Positions 16,275 through 25,804 of a stretch of DNA of 64,000 nt are shown piece by piece. A program made the position numbers and the translations under genes. The DNA comes from Streptomyces chrestomyceticus JCM 4735 (GTDB taxonomy: Bacteria; Actinomycetota; Actinomycetes; Streptomycetales; Streptomycetaceae): the NCBI RefSeq assembly GCF_003865135.1, contig NZ_BHZC01000001.1:2914001-2978000 (forward strand). Direction: 5' to 3'. The notes under the pieces were generated by a model. The model was not told where the DNA came from. It did no database searches and saw only the letters and a program-made list of their open reading frames with translations. Each line of letters begins with the position of its first letter. The stretch's first letter is position 1.

Positions 16275-16319
16275 TGACATTTGTCAGGCCGCGCGCAAGC
16301 GCCCGGCCAGGCGCTTGCG
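16275..16319. promoter_or_regulatory. Two palindromes in divergent promoter region
   Basis: TGACA-TT-TGTCA (16275-16286) is followed by a perfect 10-bp inverted repeat with 6-base spacer (16294-16303 and 16310-16319). They lie between two divergent starts (16177 minus, 16382 plus), a typical place for operators. No regulator gene is adjacent. Confidence 0.45.
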
Positions 16320-16381
16320 TTGAAGTGCCCTCCAGCTCTTAGCGTCTGACGCACGACCCGACCACTGAAGGGGAAGTCTTC

Positions 16382-17440
16382 GTGCGGTACACACTGTTCG
16401 GCAGGACCGGTCTGCGGGTGAGCGAACTGAGCCTGGGCACCATGACCATCGGCTCGGACTGGGGCTGGGGCGCCCCCGAGGACACCAGCGCGCGGATCGT
16501 CGACGCGTACGACGACGCGGGCGGCAACTTCATCGACACCGCCAACAACTACACCGACGGCAGCTCCGAGAAGATCCTCGGCAAGCTCCTCGAAGGCCGC
16601 CGGGACCGCTTCGTGCTCGCCAGCAAGTACACCTGCGCGTTCCGCGCGGGCGACCCCAACGCGGCGGGCAGCCACCGCAAGAGCCTGGTGCGGTCGGTGG
16701 AGCAGAGCCTCGCCCGGCTGCGCACCGACCACCTCGACGTGCTCTGGGTGCACGCGCGGGACCACTTCACGCCCGTCGAGGAGACCATGCGGGCGCTGGA
16801 CGACGTCGTACGGTCGGGCAAGGTGCTGTACGTCGGGGTGTCCGACTGGCCCGCCTGGGAGATCGCACAGGCGAACACCCTGGCCGAGCTGCGCGGCTGG
16901 ACCGCGTTCGCGGGCTCGCAGCTCCGCTACAGCCTGCTGGAGCGCACGCCGGAGCGCGAGCTGCTCCCCCAGGCGCGCGCCTTCGACCTGGCCGTCCTGG
17001 CGTGGGCCCCGCTGGCGGCCGGGAAGCTGACCGGCAAGTACCGGCGCGGCGAGGGCGGCCGGCTGGACGTCGTCGGGGACGTGGGCGACACCCCGGACAA
17101 CGAGGAGGCGACGATCTCGGCGGTGCTGGAGATCGCCGAGCAGGGCGGCTGGAGCCCGGCGCAGGTGGCGCTGGCCTGGCTGCGGCAGCAGCCCGGGAAC
17201 GTCATCCCGGTCATCGCCGCCACCAAGGAGAGCCAGCTCGCCGACAACCTCGCGAGCGTGGACGTCGAGCTGGACGCGGCCGCCCTGCGGCGGCTGGACG
17301 AGGTGAGCGCCGTACCGCTGGGCTTCCCGCACGACTTCCTGGCGGACCCCGGGATCACCCAGAACGTCTACGGCGACCGCTGGACCGCCATCGAGGACCG
17401 GCGGTCCGGCTACCGGCGGTCGGTGCGCGGGGTGCGCTGA
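16382..17440 (+). CDS. Aldo/keto reductase
   Basis: A 352-residue NADPH-dependent oxidoreductase of the AKR superfamily (TIM barrel), substrate unknown. The tetrad is recognisable: Asp in FIDTANNY, Tyr in the same motif, Lys in ASKYTC and His in LWVHARDH. The C-terminal PVIAATKESQLADN segment is the cofactor phosphate-binding loop. It starts at a GTG with AAGGGGAAG upstream. The first residues (YTLFGRTGLRVSELSLG) are characteristic of the Tas/YghZ-like branch. It is convergent with mnmA, with only 18 bases between stops. Confidence 0.93.
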   Translation: MRYTLFGRTGLRVSELSLGTMTIGSDWGWGAPEDTSARIVDAYDDAGGNFIDTANNYTDGSSEKILGKLLEGRRDRFVLASKYTCAFRAGDPNAAGSHRKSLVRSVEQSLARLRTDHLDVLWVHARDHFTPVEETMRALDDVVRSGKVLYVGVSDWPAWEIAQANTLAELRGWTAFAGSQLRYSLLERTPERELLPQARAFDLAVLAWAPLAAGKLTGKYRRGEGGRLDVVGDVGDTPDNEEATISAVLEIAEQGGWSPAQVALAWLRQQPGNVIPVIAATKESQLADNLASVDVELDAAALRRLDEVSAVPLGFPHDFLADPGITQNVYGDRWTAIEDRRSGYRRSVRGVR

Positions 17441-17458
17441 CCCGGCGGCCCGGGGCGC

Positions 17459-18613
17459 TCACCGCGCGGTGAGCGTCCCGTCCGTCGCGCGCCTACGCGA
17501 CGGCGCGCGCCCGGTCCGTCGTCGCGATCGTCGCCGAGCCGACCACCCGGGTGCCGTCGTACAGCACGATGGCCTGGCCGGGGCCACGCCGCGGACCGGC
17601 TCGGTGAAGGTGACGTGCAGTTCGCCGTCGACCAGAGCGGCGGTGACCTCGGTCTCGCCGCCGTGGGCGCGCAACTGCGCGGTGTACGTGCCGGGGCCGG
17701 TCGGCGCGGCGCCGCACCAGCGGGGGCGGACGGCGGTGAGCGCGGTCACGTCCAGGGCCTCGGCGGGGCCGACGGTGACGGTGTTGTCGACCGGGGAGAT
17801 GTCCAGGACGTAGCGCGGCTTGCCGTCCGGGGCGGGGGTGCCGATGCGCAGGCCCTTGCGCTGGCCGATGGTGAAGCCGTACGCGCCCTCGTGGGTGCCG
17901 AGCTTCGCGCCGGACTCGTCCACGATGTCGCCCTCGGCCGTGCCGAGCCGCTTGGCGAGGAACGCCTGGGTGTCGCCGTCGGCGATGAAGCAGATGTCGT
18001 GGCTGTCCGGCTTCTTGGCGACGAACAGGCCGCGCCGGGCGGCCTCCTCGCGGATCTCGGCCTTGGTGGTGAGGGTGTCGCCGAGCGGGAACATGGCGTG
18101 CGCGAGCTGCTTGTCGTCGAGGACCCCGAGGACGTACGACTGGTCCTTGGCCATGTCGGAGGCGCGGTGCAGCTCACGGCTGCCGTCCGGGTGCTCCACG
18201 ACGGTGGCGTAGTGGCCGGTGCAGACCGCGTCGAAGCCGAGGGCGAGCGCCTTGTCCAGCAGCGCGGCGAACTTGATCTTCTCGTTGCAGCGCAGGCAGG
18301 GGTTGGGCGTGCGGCCGGCCTCGTACTCGGCGAAGAAGTCCTCGACCACGTCCTCACGGAAGCGCTCGGCGAGGTCCCACACGTAGAACGGGATGCCGAT
18401 GACGTCGGCGGCGCGGCGCGCGTCGTGCGAATCCTCGATCGTGCAACAGCCCCGGGCCCCGGTGCGGAAGGATTTCGGGTTCTCGGAGAGCGCGAGGTGC
18501 ACGCCGGTCACGTCGTGGCCCGCCTCGGCGGCGCGGGCGGCGGCGACGGCGGAGTCGACACCGCCGGACATGGCGGCGAGCACGCGGAGGCGGCGGGGAG
18601 CGTCAGTCGTCAT
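17459..18613 (-). CDS. mnmA: tRNA 2-thiouridylase MnmA, 3' end frameshifted
   Basis: Thiolates U34 of tRNA(Lys/Glu/Gln) using sulfur passed from a cysteine desulfurase; one is encoded at 19999-21168. The PP-loop motif SGGVDSA is near the N-terminus. The catalytic cysteines are in [12 protein letters not shown] and [12 protein letters not shown]. The last conserved segment breaks: after VRGVAP this frame turns Arg/Ser-rich and runs to 17459. The adjacent frame reads [18 protein letters not shown] and stops at 17493, the expected MnmA ending. One G appears missing near 17578-17579. Restored, the protein would be about 373 residues. ATG at 18613 is preceded by GGAAGGG. Confidence 0.93.
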   Translation of the reverse strand: MTTDAPRRLRVLAAMSGGVDSAVAAARAAEAGHDVTGVHLALSENPKSFRTGARGCCTIEDSHDARRAADVIGIPFYVWDLAERFREDVVEDFFAEYEAGRTPNPCLRCNEKIKFAALLDKALALGFDAVCTGHYATVVEHPDGSRELHRASDMAKDQSYVLGVLDDKQLAHAMFPLGDTLTTKAEIREEAARRGLFVAKKPDSHDICFIADGDTQAFLAKRLGTAEGDIVDESGAKLGTHEGAYGFTIGQRKGLRIGTPAPDGKPRYVLDISPVDNTVTVGPAEALDVTALTAVRPRWCGAAPTGPGTYTAQLRAHGGETEVTAALVDGELHVTFTEPVRGVAPARPSCCTTAPGWSARRRSRRRTGRAPSRRRATDGTLTAR

Positions 18614-18667
18614 AACCCTTCCAGGGTAGACGGAACCACCGACAGGCTCCCAAGCGTTGTGCAGCGC

Positions 18668-19357
18668 ATGGGAGACGCGGGGGAATCCGGGCGATCGGCC
18701 GGTCAGGGCTTCAGCAGACGGGCCCTGCTGCTCGGCGGCGCGGGCACGGCCCTGGCGGGCACCGTCGCGTACGCCGTGCATGACGACCTGCTGCGCTGGT
18801 GGTGGCGGCTGCCGGGCCGCAAGAAGCCGCGTACCGACGGGGCCGTGGACTACGGCGGCGCGCGCTGGGTCCCGGCCGCCCCGGCGAACTGGCGGCAGGC
18901 CGACCGCCCGGACGACTACACCATCGACCGGGTGGTCATCCACGTCGTCCAGGGCGGCTACACGGACGCGCTGCGGGTCTTCCAGAGCCCGCTGCACGGC
19001 GCGGCGGCGCACTACGTGGTGCGCAAGGACGGCCAGGTGGCGCAGACGGTCCGTGAGCTGGACGTGGCGTACCACGCGGGCAACCGCGCGTACAACGAGC
19101 GCAGCATAGGCATCGAGCACGAGGGCTTCGTGGACCGCCCGTCCTCCTTCACTGCCGCCATGTACGCATCATCCGCACGCCTCACCGCCGGGATCTGCCG
19201 CCGCTACGGCTTCCCCGCCGACCGGCGGCACATCGTGGGCCATGTGGAGGTACCGGGCACCGATCACACCGATCCCGGACCACACTGGAACTGGAAGCTG
19301 TACCTGGACCTGGTGCGCGCCGAGCTGCGCCGGCCGGCCCCCACGCCGGGGGCGTGA
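18668..19357 (+). CDS. Tat-exported N-acetylmuramoyl-L-alanine amidase
   Basis: A 229-residue peptidoglycan amidase of the Amidase_2/PGRP fold. A twin-arginine signal is visible ([18 protein letters not shown]), so export is probably Tat-dependent with a lipid anchor or cleaved peptide uncertain. The zinc-site segments are [10 protein letters not shown] at the start of the domain, then [25 protein letters not shown] and the C-terminal [17 protein letters not shown]. The ATG at 18668 is chosen; GTG at 18659 is in frame and possible. It is divergent from mnmA across only about 54 bases. Confidence 0.85.
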   Translation: MGDAGESGRSAGQGFSRRALLLGGAGTALAGTVAYAVHDDLLRWWWRLPGRKKPRTDGAVDYGGARWVPAAPANWRQADRPDDYTIDRVVIHVVQGGYTDALRVFQSPLHGAAAHYVVRKDGQVAQTVRELDVAYHAGNRAYNERSIGIEHEGFVDRPSSFTAAMYASSARLTAGICRRYGFPADRRHIVGHVEVPGTDHTDPGPHWNWKLYLDLVRAELRRPAPTPGA

Positions 19358-19415
19358 CGCGGGGCCGCCGGGGCGTCCGGGCGCCGCGCGGCGCCCCTCG
19401 CGGAACGGACCACTC

Positions 19416-19967
19416 ATGGCGTACGACAGAGCCCCGGCCATCCGGAACACCGCCACCGGGCGGCGGCCCGGCCTCGCCGAGGACCGCGTCTTCGGCCGCG
19501 TCCGGCTGGACCTGGACGCCGACGCCGGCCTGCTCACCGTACGGGGCGACCGGGTGGCGACGGCAGAGCTGCGGCGCGCGCCGGGCGCACCGGCCACCGG
19601 ACACGTACCGATCGGCACCCGCGCGGGCGCGTACCTCCACCTGTCCGTCGACGGCCGTCCGGCGCACCTCACCCCCGGGAAGGGGCGGCTGACCCGGCGC
19701 TCCCACCGGGTGGAGGTGATCTACGGCGGTGCCGTCTACCGGCTCCTCCCGGACTCGCCCAACGGGAGCCGGCTGGTCAAGGAGGGCCGCCGGATCGCTG
19801 ACTTCTCCTCGGACGGCACCGGGCACGTCTGGGCCGACTGGCATCCGGACGTGGCGCCGCCGCTGCGGGAGGACGCCGCGATCGGCTACACCCTCGCCGC
19901 GGCCTTCGGCACCGGCGCCGAGCCGGCCTGGCGGCTGCTGCTCCAGGCCGCGCTCGACCTGGTCTGA
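19416..19967 (+). CDS. Conserved hypothetical protein
   Basis: I do not recognise this 183-residue protein. It has no signal peptide or membrane segment. The composition is charged and beta-rich, with VRLDLDADAGLLTVRGD and VEVIYGGAVYRLLPDSPNGSRL suggesting a beta-sandwich, and a more helical C-terminus. The ATG at 19416 has a weak GGAACGGA upstream. It follows the amidase by 58 bases in the same direction and may be co-transcribed, and it runs tail-to-tail with the cysteine desulfurase. The frame is clean to the stop and its codon third positions are GC-rich, supporting a real gene. Confidence 0.75.
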   Translation: MAYDRAPAIRNTATGRRPGLAEDRVFGRVRLDLDADAGLLTVRGDRVATAELRRAPGAPATGHVPIGTRAGAYLHLSVDGRPAHLTPGKGRLTRRSHRVEVIYGGAVYRLLPDSPNGSRLVKEGRRIADFSSDGTGHVWADWHPDVAPPLREDAAIGYTLAAAFGTGAEPAWRLLLQAALDLV

Positions 19968-19998
19968 CGAGCCCCGGCCCGCGGCTCGGCCCCGGTCC

Positions 19999-21168
19999 TC
20001 AGCTCAGCCCCGCGCTCCGCGCCCGTTCCACCACCGGACCGATCGCCTCCGCCACCGCCGCCACGTCCGCCTCGGTGGTGGTGTGGCCGAGGGAGAAGCG
20101 CAGCGTGCCGCGTGCGAGGTCGGCGTCCATGCCCGCGGCGAGCAGGACGTGGCTGGGCTGGGCGACGCCCGCGGTGCAGGCGGAGCCGGTGGAGCAGGCG
20201 ATGCCCTGGGCGTCCAGGAGGAGGAGCAGGGAGTCGCCCTCGCAGCCGGGGAAGGAGAAGTGCGCGTTGGCGGGGAGGCGGCCCGCCGGGTCGGGGTCGC
20301 CGCCGAGGACGGCGTCCGGGGCGGCGGCCCGTACGGCCTTGACCAGGTCGTCGCGCAGGGCGCCGATGTCGCGGGCGAACTCCTCGCGGTGCTCGACGGC
20401 GTACCGCGCGGCGGCGGCGAACGCGGCGATGCCGGGGGTGTCCAGCGTGCCGGAGCGCACCTGCCGCTCCTGGCCGCCGCCGTGCAGGACGGGTACGGGC
20501 GCGTACTCGCGGCGCAGCAGCAGCGCGCCGACGCCGTACGGTCCGCCGATCTTGTGCGCGGAGACGGTCATGGCGGCCAGGCCGGAGGCCGCGAAGTCGA
20601 CCTCCAGTTGCCCGAACGCCTGGACCGCGTCGGCGTGCAGCGGAATGCCGAACTCCGCCGCGACGTCGGCCAGTTCCCGGACCGGCATGACCGTGCCGAT
20701 CTCGTTGTTGGCCCACATGACGGTGGCCAGCGCGACGTCGTCGGGGTTGCGGGCGACCGCCGCGCGGAACGCGTCGGCGTGCACCCGTCCGTACCCGTCG
20801 ACGGGCAGCCATTCGACCGACGCGCCCTCGTGCTCGGCGAGCCACTCCACGGCGTCCAGGACGGCGTGGTGCTCGACGGGGCTGGCGAGGACGCGGGTAC
20901 GGGCCGGGTCGGCGTCCCGGCGGGCCCAGTACAGGCCCTTGACCGCGAGGTTGTCGGCTTCGGTGCCGCCCGCGGTGAGGACCACCTCACTGGGGCGCGC
21001 GCCGAGCGCGGAGGCGAGGGATTCCCGCGCCTCCTCGACGGTGCGCCGGGCCCGCCGGCCGGCGGCGTGCAACGAGGACGCGTTGCCGGTGACGGTCAGC
21101 TGGGCGGTCATCGCCTGCACCGCCTCCGGGAGCATCGGGGTGGTGGCGGCGTGGTCGAGGTAAACCAT
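19999..21168 (-). CDS. Cysteine desulfurase (NifS/IscS class)
   Basis: A PLP enzyme of 389 residues that takes sulfur from cysteine for tRNA thiolation and Fe-S assembly. The N-terminus [15 protein letters not shown] is diagnostic. The PLP Lys is in [12 protein letters not shown], and the active-site Cys loop is STGSACTAG. The AxxHH motif (PVEHHAVL) is also present. Its likely partner is MnmA at 17459-18613. The two are normally close neighbours in actinobacteria; here they are separated by two plus-strand genes, so they are not one operon. The ATG at 21168 begins directly at the conserved YLDHAATT. Confidence 0.95.
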   Translation of the reverse strand: MVYLDHAATTPMLPEAVQAMTAQLTVTGNASSLHAAGRRARRTVEEARESLASALGARPSEVVLTAGGTEADNLAVKGLYWARRDADPARTRVLASPVEHHAVLDAVEWLAEHEGASVEWLPVDGYGRVHADAFRAAVARNPDDVALATVMWANNEIGTVMPVRELADVAAEFGIPLHADAVQAFGQLEVDFAASGLAAMTVSAHKIGGPYGVGALLLRREYAPVPVLHGGGQERQVRSGTLDTPGIAAFAAAARYAVEHREEFARDIGALRDDLVKAVRAAAPDAVLGGDPDPAGRLPANAHFSFPGCEGDSLLLLLDAQGIACSTGSACTAGVAQPSHVLLAAGMDADLARGTLRFSLGHTTTEADVAAVAEAIGPVVERARSAGLS

Positions 21169-21310
21169 GGTGCGAACGATTCTACGAGCAGGCGCGGGGG
21201 CGCATGCCGGGCGCGTGGGGGCTCGGCCGCACTCCCCGGCTTCCGGCGCCCGCCATCTCCGCCCCGCGCACCCCTCGACACCCCTGTAAGGAGTGTCTAC
21301 GCTTACGGTC

Positions 21311-22144
21311 ATGACACAGTGGCTTCTGGACCGTTCGTACCGCAGTACCTCCGGCGAAGTGCGCTGGACCACGCTCGGCGAGGACGGGGCGCCGCCCCTG
21401 GTCCTGCTGCACGGGACACCGTTCTCCTCCTACGTCTGGCGAGGCGTCGCCCGCGCGCTGGCCGCCCGGTTCCAGGTGTACGTCTGGGACCTGCCGGGCT
21501 ACGGCGCGTCGGAGATGTCCGCGGGGCAGGACGTCTCTCTCGCGCGGCAGGCCGAGGTCTTCACCGAACTGCTCGCCCACTGGGGACTCAGCGACCGGGA
21601 ACCCACCGTCGTCGCCCACGACTTCGGCGGCTACGTGGCACTGCGGGCCCATCTGGTGCACGGCGTGCGCTACGGGCGCCTCGCGCTCGTCGGCCCGACC
21701 GCCCTGCCCGGCTGGGGCTCCGCCACGTACCGCCTGCTCGGCGAGCACCCCGACGTCTTCTCGCAGCTTCCTCCCGCCCTGCACCGCGCGCTGGTGACGG
21801 AGTACATCTCGTCCGCGAGCAGCCCCGGCATGCACCCGGCCGTCCTGGAGCAGCTCGTCGCACCCTGGTGCACGGAGCGGGGACAGCCCGCCTTCTACCG
21901 GCAGATCGAGCAGAACGGGCTGGACGTCACCGCGGACCTCACACAGGAGGAGTACCGCAGGGTCGCTACGCCGACGCTGGTCACCTGGGGTGCGCAGGAC
22001 GCGTGGAACCCCGTCACGCTGGCCCACGACCTCGCGGCGATGATCCCCGGCGCCCGGCTGCACCTCTTCGGGGGAGCCGGGCACCTCGTGCAGGAGGACG
22101 CGCCCGCGGAGCTGGCGGCGGTACTCGGGGCGTTCACCGCGTAG
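21311..22144 (+). CDS. Alpha/beta hydrolase with Asp nucleophile (dehalogenase/epoxide hydrolase-like)
   Basis: A 277-residue soluble alpha/beta hydrolase. The oxyanion motif is LLHGTPFSS. The nucleophile elbow reads [13 protein letters not shown], so the nucleophile is Asp rather than Ser, as in haloalkane dehalogenases and epoxide hydrolases. The His is in [10 protein letters not shown] near the C-terminus. The substrate cannot be assigned. Two starts are possible: ATG at 21311, or GTG at 21293 that abuts an AAGGAG. Neither has ideal spacing, and a leaderless transcript is possible. It is convergent with the vWA/BTAD gene, with 6 bases between stops. Confidence 0.85.
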   Translation: MTQWLLDRSYRSTSGEVRWTTLGEDGAPPLVLLHGTPFSSYVWRGVARALAARFQVYVWDLPGYGASEMSAGQDVSLARQAEVFTELLAHWGLSDREPTVVAHDFGGYVALRAHLVHGVRYGRLALVGPTALPGWGSATYRLLGEHPDVFSQLPPALHRALVTEYISSASSPGMHPAVLEQLVAPWCTERGQPAFYRQIEQNGLDVTADLTQEEYRRVATPTLVTWGAQDAWNPVTLAHDLAAMIPGARLHLFGGAGHLVQEDAPAELAAVLGAFTA

Positions 22145-22150
22145 GGACCC

Positions 22151-25100
22151 TCATGCCCCGCCGGGCTCCAGCGGCGGCCGGAGCTGCGGTCCGTCCAGGC
22201 CGGGTACGTTCAGCGTCTCGTACAGGCTGAGCGCTTCGCTCCAGCGCTCCTGGGCCTGGTTCGCCTGGCCCTGGGCCTCCAGCGCGTGCGCCAGCAGACT
22301 CAGCCCGTCGGCCGCCCGCCGCCCGCCGTCCGCCACCGCGAACAGGCGTACCGCTTCCTCCGCCGCCTGTACAGCGCCGTCCGCCCAGTCGGTGGCCAGA
22401 CAGGACTCGGCGGTCCGCAACTGGGCCAGGCCCGCCCAGAGCCGCTGTCCGGCCTCGTTCAGGAGGGGCAGCGCCTCCTGGAGGGCGACCAGCGCCTCCT
22501 CGTGGCGGCCCGCCTCGGCCTGGGCGACGGCGAGGAAGTACAGGCCCGTACCGAGGCGCTGGCCCTGGCCCGCGGCCCGGTAGACGTCCACGCCCTGCCG
22601 GGCGAGCCCGACGCCCTGCTCCGCCTTCCGGTCGCGGACGCACAGCCGGGAGCGCTCCACCAGGACGGCGGCCTCGCCCAGCCGGTCGCCCTGCACCTGG
22701 CAGTGGCTCCTGGCCAGCGTGAAGTGCTGCTCGGCGTCGGGCCGTTGGAGCGCGACCGCGACGCTGCCGCGCACCAGCGGTGCCCGGCCGCTGGTCACCG
22801 GGTCGCCCGCGTCGAGGCCCAGCCGGTACGCGCGGCGGGCCTCGTCCTCCGCGTCGGCGAAGCGGTCGGCCGCCAGGCAGGCGCGGGCGCGGGCCAGCCG
22901 GGCCCGCGCCTCCGCGCGCTTCTCGTCGCGTCCGGCGCCGGCGATCACCGCCACCGCGGCCTGCTCGTACCGGCTCGTGAAGAGCCCCGTGCCCAGCAGC
23001 GGTTCGAGGAGCAGCAGGGTGTCGGCGCACCGGGTGACGTACGAGCCGGACCGCAGGCCCGCCGTCTGCCGGACGACGGCCAGCGCTCCGGTCCCGTCCG
23101 TCGCCCACCACTCCGACGCCGCCCTGCGGTCCGCGAGCGGGAGGGCCGTCACGGGGCCCGCGGGCGCGGCGCTCCGGTCGAGCAGCAGAGCGCCGGGCGA
23201 GTCCAGGCCGTACGCCCGGTGGGCGGTGACGAGGTACCAGTCGAGCAGCCGGGACAGCGCGGCGTCGCGGTCCTCCTGCGCGGTGTGGCGGGTCAGTTCC
23301 TCGTACGCGAACGGGGCGAGCGCCTCGCGGTGCCGGTAGCGGCCGGGGGCCGGGGTCTTGAGCAGGCCGGTACGTACCAAGGTCTCCAGGTGTGCCTGGG
23401 CGGCGGCGGGTTCGGTGCCGGTCAGGGCGGCCACGGCGGCGGCCGGCAGGTCGGGGCCGTGCGGGAGCGTCAGCAGCCGGAAGGCGGCGAGCGCCGGCGG
23501 GGCGAGGTCGTGGGTGAGGCGCAGCGCGGTGTTGTTGATCATGACCTCGGCCGCCGTACGGTCCGCCGGGCCGTCCAGCATCAGTTCCGCCGCCACCGCC
23601 TCGACCGCGGCCTCCGAACAGCCGCACGCCTCCAGCGCCGCGCGCGCCACCGCGCGGCGGGCCGCGACCCGCTCCTCGCCCACCCGCAGCGCGAGGAGTT
23701 CCAGCGCGTCGGTGGTGCTCAGGGACTCCAGGTGGACGGAGAGGACACCGGTCAGGCCGGCCGGCGGCCGGTCGCGGCCGACGACCAGCGCGGCGCCCGT
23801 GGCGTCCGGGAGCAGGGGCAGCACGGGCCCGATCGCGCGTACCTCGTCCAGGACGACGACCAGGCGCAGCGCGCCGATCGCCGACCGGTAGAACGCCACC
23901 CGCTCCTCGCCGTCGGCGGGGATCTCCTCGCTCCGGTAGCCGAGTTGGCGCAGCAGTACGGCGGCCAGGTGCGGTACCGCGGCTTCCGGATCGCCGTCCG
24001 CGGGCATGATCGCGTACAGCCGTCCGTCCGGGAACCGGTCCTGCACGGCGTCGGCCACCCGCGCCGCCAGGCTCGTCTTGCCGACGCCCGTGCCCCCGGA
24101 GATGACGCCGACGTTGCGTACCGTGGGCCGCTGCCGCGTCAGGTGGTCCGCCAGCCGCCCCAGCTCGGCCGTCCGGCCGCCGCCCGCGCGGTCCTGCCGG
24201 GGTCCGTACCGGCCGGCCCGCAGCAGGCTGCGCAGCCCCGGGGAGACCGGCTCGTCGTGGGCCAGGGCGCGCGCGAGGAGTTCGCGGGTGCGCTCGCGGG
24301 CCGGGTCCAGGTACAGCAGCCAGGTCAGCGCCTCTTCCGCGGCGGCATGCCGGCCCAGGCGCAGTTCCAGTTCGGTGCGGTCCTCGACCAAGGTGCGCCG
24401 CCGGTCGGCCAGCCGCCGGGACTCCGCACGCAGATACGGCCCCGGCAGTCCCGCCAGGGGCTGGCCGCCCCGCCACAGGGCGACGGCCGCGTCCAGCAGG
24501 TCCCTGGCGCTGTCCCAGTCCTGGGCCGCGCGGGCGTCGCGGGCCACGGCGACCAGGTCGTCGGCCCGGCGCAGGTCCACGTCGAGGTCGGTCCTGGCGG
24601 TCCGGCGCAGCGCGTAGCCGCCGTCCTCGGCGACCAGGACGTCCGCGTCCGGCCCGAGGGCCTTGCGCAGCCGGGAGGCGTAGGTGCGCAGGGCGGCGTG
24701 CGCGGCGTTCGGCGGGTCGTCGCCCCACAGGGCCTCGATCAGGTCGTCCTCGGCGATGACGCGGCCCGCGCGCAGGACCAGTACGGCGAGGAGCGCGCGC
24801 TGCTGCGGTGTGCCGGTGGCCAGGTCCACCCCGTCGCGCAGCACCCGCACCGGCCCGAGCACGGTGATGCGCAGCGGTGCGCGCGGGGACCGCGGGGCGG
24901 GGTCGGTCCGTCCCGTCCGGCCCTGGCCACGGGCGAGCGCCAGCAGTTCACGCAGGCGGGGGCGGGACGGGGTGCGGGCGAGCAGTTCGGACAGCTCGGT
25001 CTGGGCCTCGTCGTACCGGCCGAGCCACAGGTCGCACTCGATGCGGTCCTCGGCCAGGGTGTACCGCCACTCGGTCAGCCGGAGCCGCTCGGACTGCGCG

Positions 25101-25804
25101 TACGGGCCGGGCAGTCCGGCCAGCGGCTCGCCGCGCCACAGGCCGAGCGCCGCGTCCAGCAGCATGCGGGCGCGCTCCCACTCCCCCGCGTCCCGGGCGG
25201 CGCGGGCGGCGCGTTCATATCCCTCGGCGCGTTCCAGGTCCATCTCTATGTCGGTCCCGGCGTCCGCGCGCAGGGCATAGCCGACACGCTCGCGGACCAG
25301 GACGTGCTCGTCCTCGCCGAGGGCCTTGCGCAGCCGCGCGATGCTGTGGTCCAGCATCGAACGGGCGCTGCGCGGCGGGTCACCGCCCCAGAGCGCGTTG
25401 AGCAGTTCGGCCTCGGAGGCGACGCCTTCGTGGCGCAGCAGGAGGGCCGCGAGCAGGGCCCGGTCCAGGCGGGAGGCGATGTCGATCCGCTGGTCGCCGC
25501 GCCACAGCCCGACCGGCCCGAGCACGGTGAAGCGCAGCGGCTCGCGCAGTTCCTCGACGGGCAGGGCGGGGACGGGCCGGGCTCCCGACGGGTACGCGGC
25601 GGGCTCGACGGCGGGCTCCGGCTCCGCGCCGGAGGGCTCTTCGACAGGCTCTTCGGCCGTCCTGCCGCCGACGGCCTCGGCCGGAGCTTCCACGGGGGCC
25701 GCCGCCTCGGCCGCCGCGACAGCCGCGTCCACGGCGGAGGATGGGCCGGAGGCGCCCGGAATCCCGTCGTCCGCCCCCGTGGGCTCGTCGGCCCCGCCGG
25801 CCAC
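22151..25804 (-). CDS. Dual-BTAD / NB-ARC-like NTPase / TPR regulator (C-terminal part of frameshifted vWA gene)
   Basis: About 1217 residues from the first in-frame GTG. In order: acidic Pro/Ala linker; first winged-helix plus BTAD module (about 100-330, starting LRFTVLGPVGLW); second module (about 350-590, starting LRITVLGPVRVL); P-loop NTPase with Walker A GGTGVGKTS and Walker B LVVVLDEV; helical winged region; TPR-like repeats to the end. AfsR/SARP regulators have one BTAD followed by such an NTPase; two in tandem is unusual. The 5' end lacks its own ribosome site and begins inside the linker, so it is best read as the continuation of the protein at 25246-27453, separated by a one-base frameshift near 25812-25835. 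Confidence 0.85.
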   Translation of the reverse strand: MAGGADEPTGADDGIPGASGPSSAVDAAVAAAEAAAPVEAPAEAVGGRTAEEPVEEPSGAEPEPAVEPAAYPSGARPVPALPVEELREPLRFTVLGPVGLWRGDQRIDIASRLDRALLAALLLRHEGVASEAELLNALWGGDPPRSARSMLDHSIARLRKALGEDEHVLVRERVGYALRADAGTDIEMDLERAEGYERAARAARDAGEWERARMLLDAALGLWRGEPLAGLPGPYAQSERLRLTEWRYTLAEDRIECDLWLGRYDEAQTELSELLARTPSRPRLRELLALARGQGRTGRTDPAPRSPRAPLRITVLGPVRVLRDGVDLATGTPQQRALLAVLVLRAGRVIAEDDLIEALWGDDPPNAAHAALRTYASRLRKALGPDADVLVAEDGGYALRRTARTDLDVDLRRADDLVAVARDARAAQDWDSARDLLDAAVALWRGGQPLAGLPGPYLRAESRRLADRRRTLVEDRTELELRLGRHAAAEEALTWLLYLDPARERTRELLARALAHDEPVSPGLRSLLRAGRYGPRQDRAGGGRTAELGRLADHLTRQRPTVRNVGVISGGTGVGKTSLAARVADAVQDRFPDGRLYAIMPADGDPEAAVPHLAAVLLRQLGYRSEEIPADGEERVAFYRSAIGALRLVVVLDEVRAIGPVLPLLPDATGAALVVGRDRPPAGLTGVLSVHLESLSTTDALELLALRVGEERVAARRAVARAALEACGCSEAAVEAVAAELMLDGPADRTAAEVMINNTALRLTHDLAPPALAAFRLLTLPHGPDLPAAAVAALTGTEPAAAQAHLETLVRTGLLKTPAPGRYRHREALAPFAYEELTRHTAQEDRDAALSRLLDWYLVTAHRAYGLDSPGALLLDRSAAPAGPVTALPLADRRAASEWWATDGTGALAVVRQTAGLRSGSYVTRCADTLLLLEPLLGTGLFTSRYEQAAVAVIAGAGRDEKRAEARARLARARACLAADRFADAEDEARRAYRLGLDAGDPVTSGRAPLVRGSVAVALQRPDAEQHFTLARSHCQVQGDRLGEAAVLVERSRLCVRDRKAEQGVGLARQGVDVYRAAGQGQRLGTGLYFLAVAQAEAGRHEEALVALQEALPLLNEAGQRLWAGLAQLRTAESCLATDWADGAVQAAEEAVRLFAVADGGRRAADGLSLLAHALEAQGQANQAQERWSEALSLYETLNVPGLDGPQLRPPLEPGGA

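Noticed and set aside
17615..18667. N-terminal extension of the amidase into mnmA antisense sequence
   Set aside because: It covers mnmA on the opposite strand. The Tat signal starts just after 18668.
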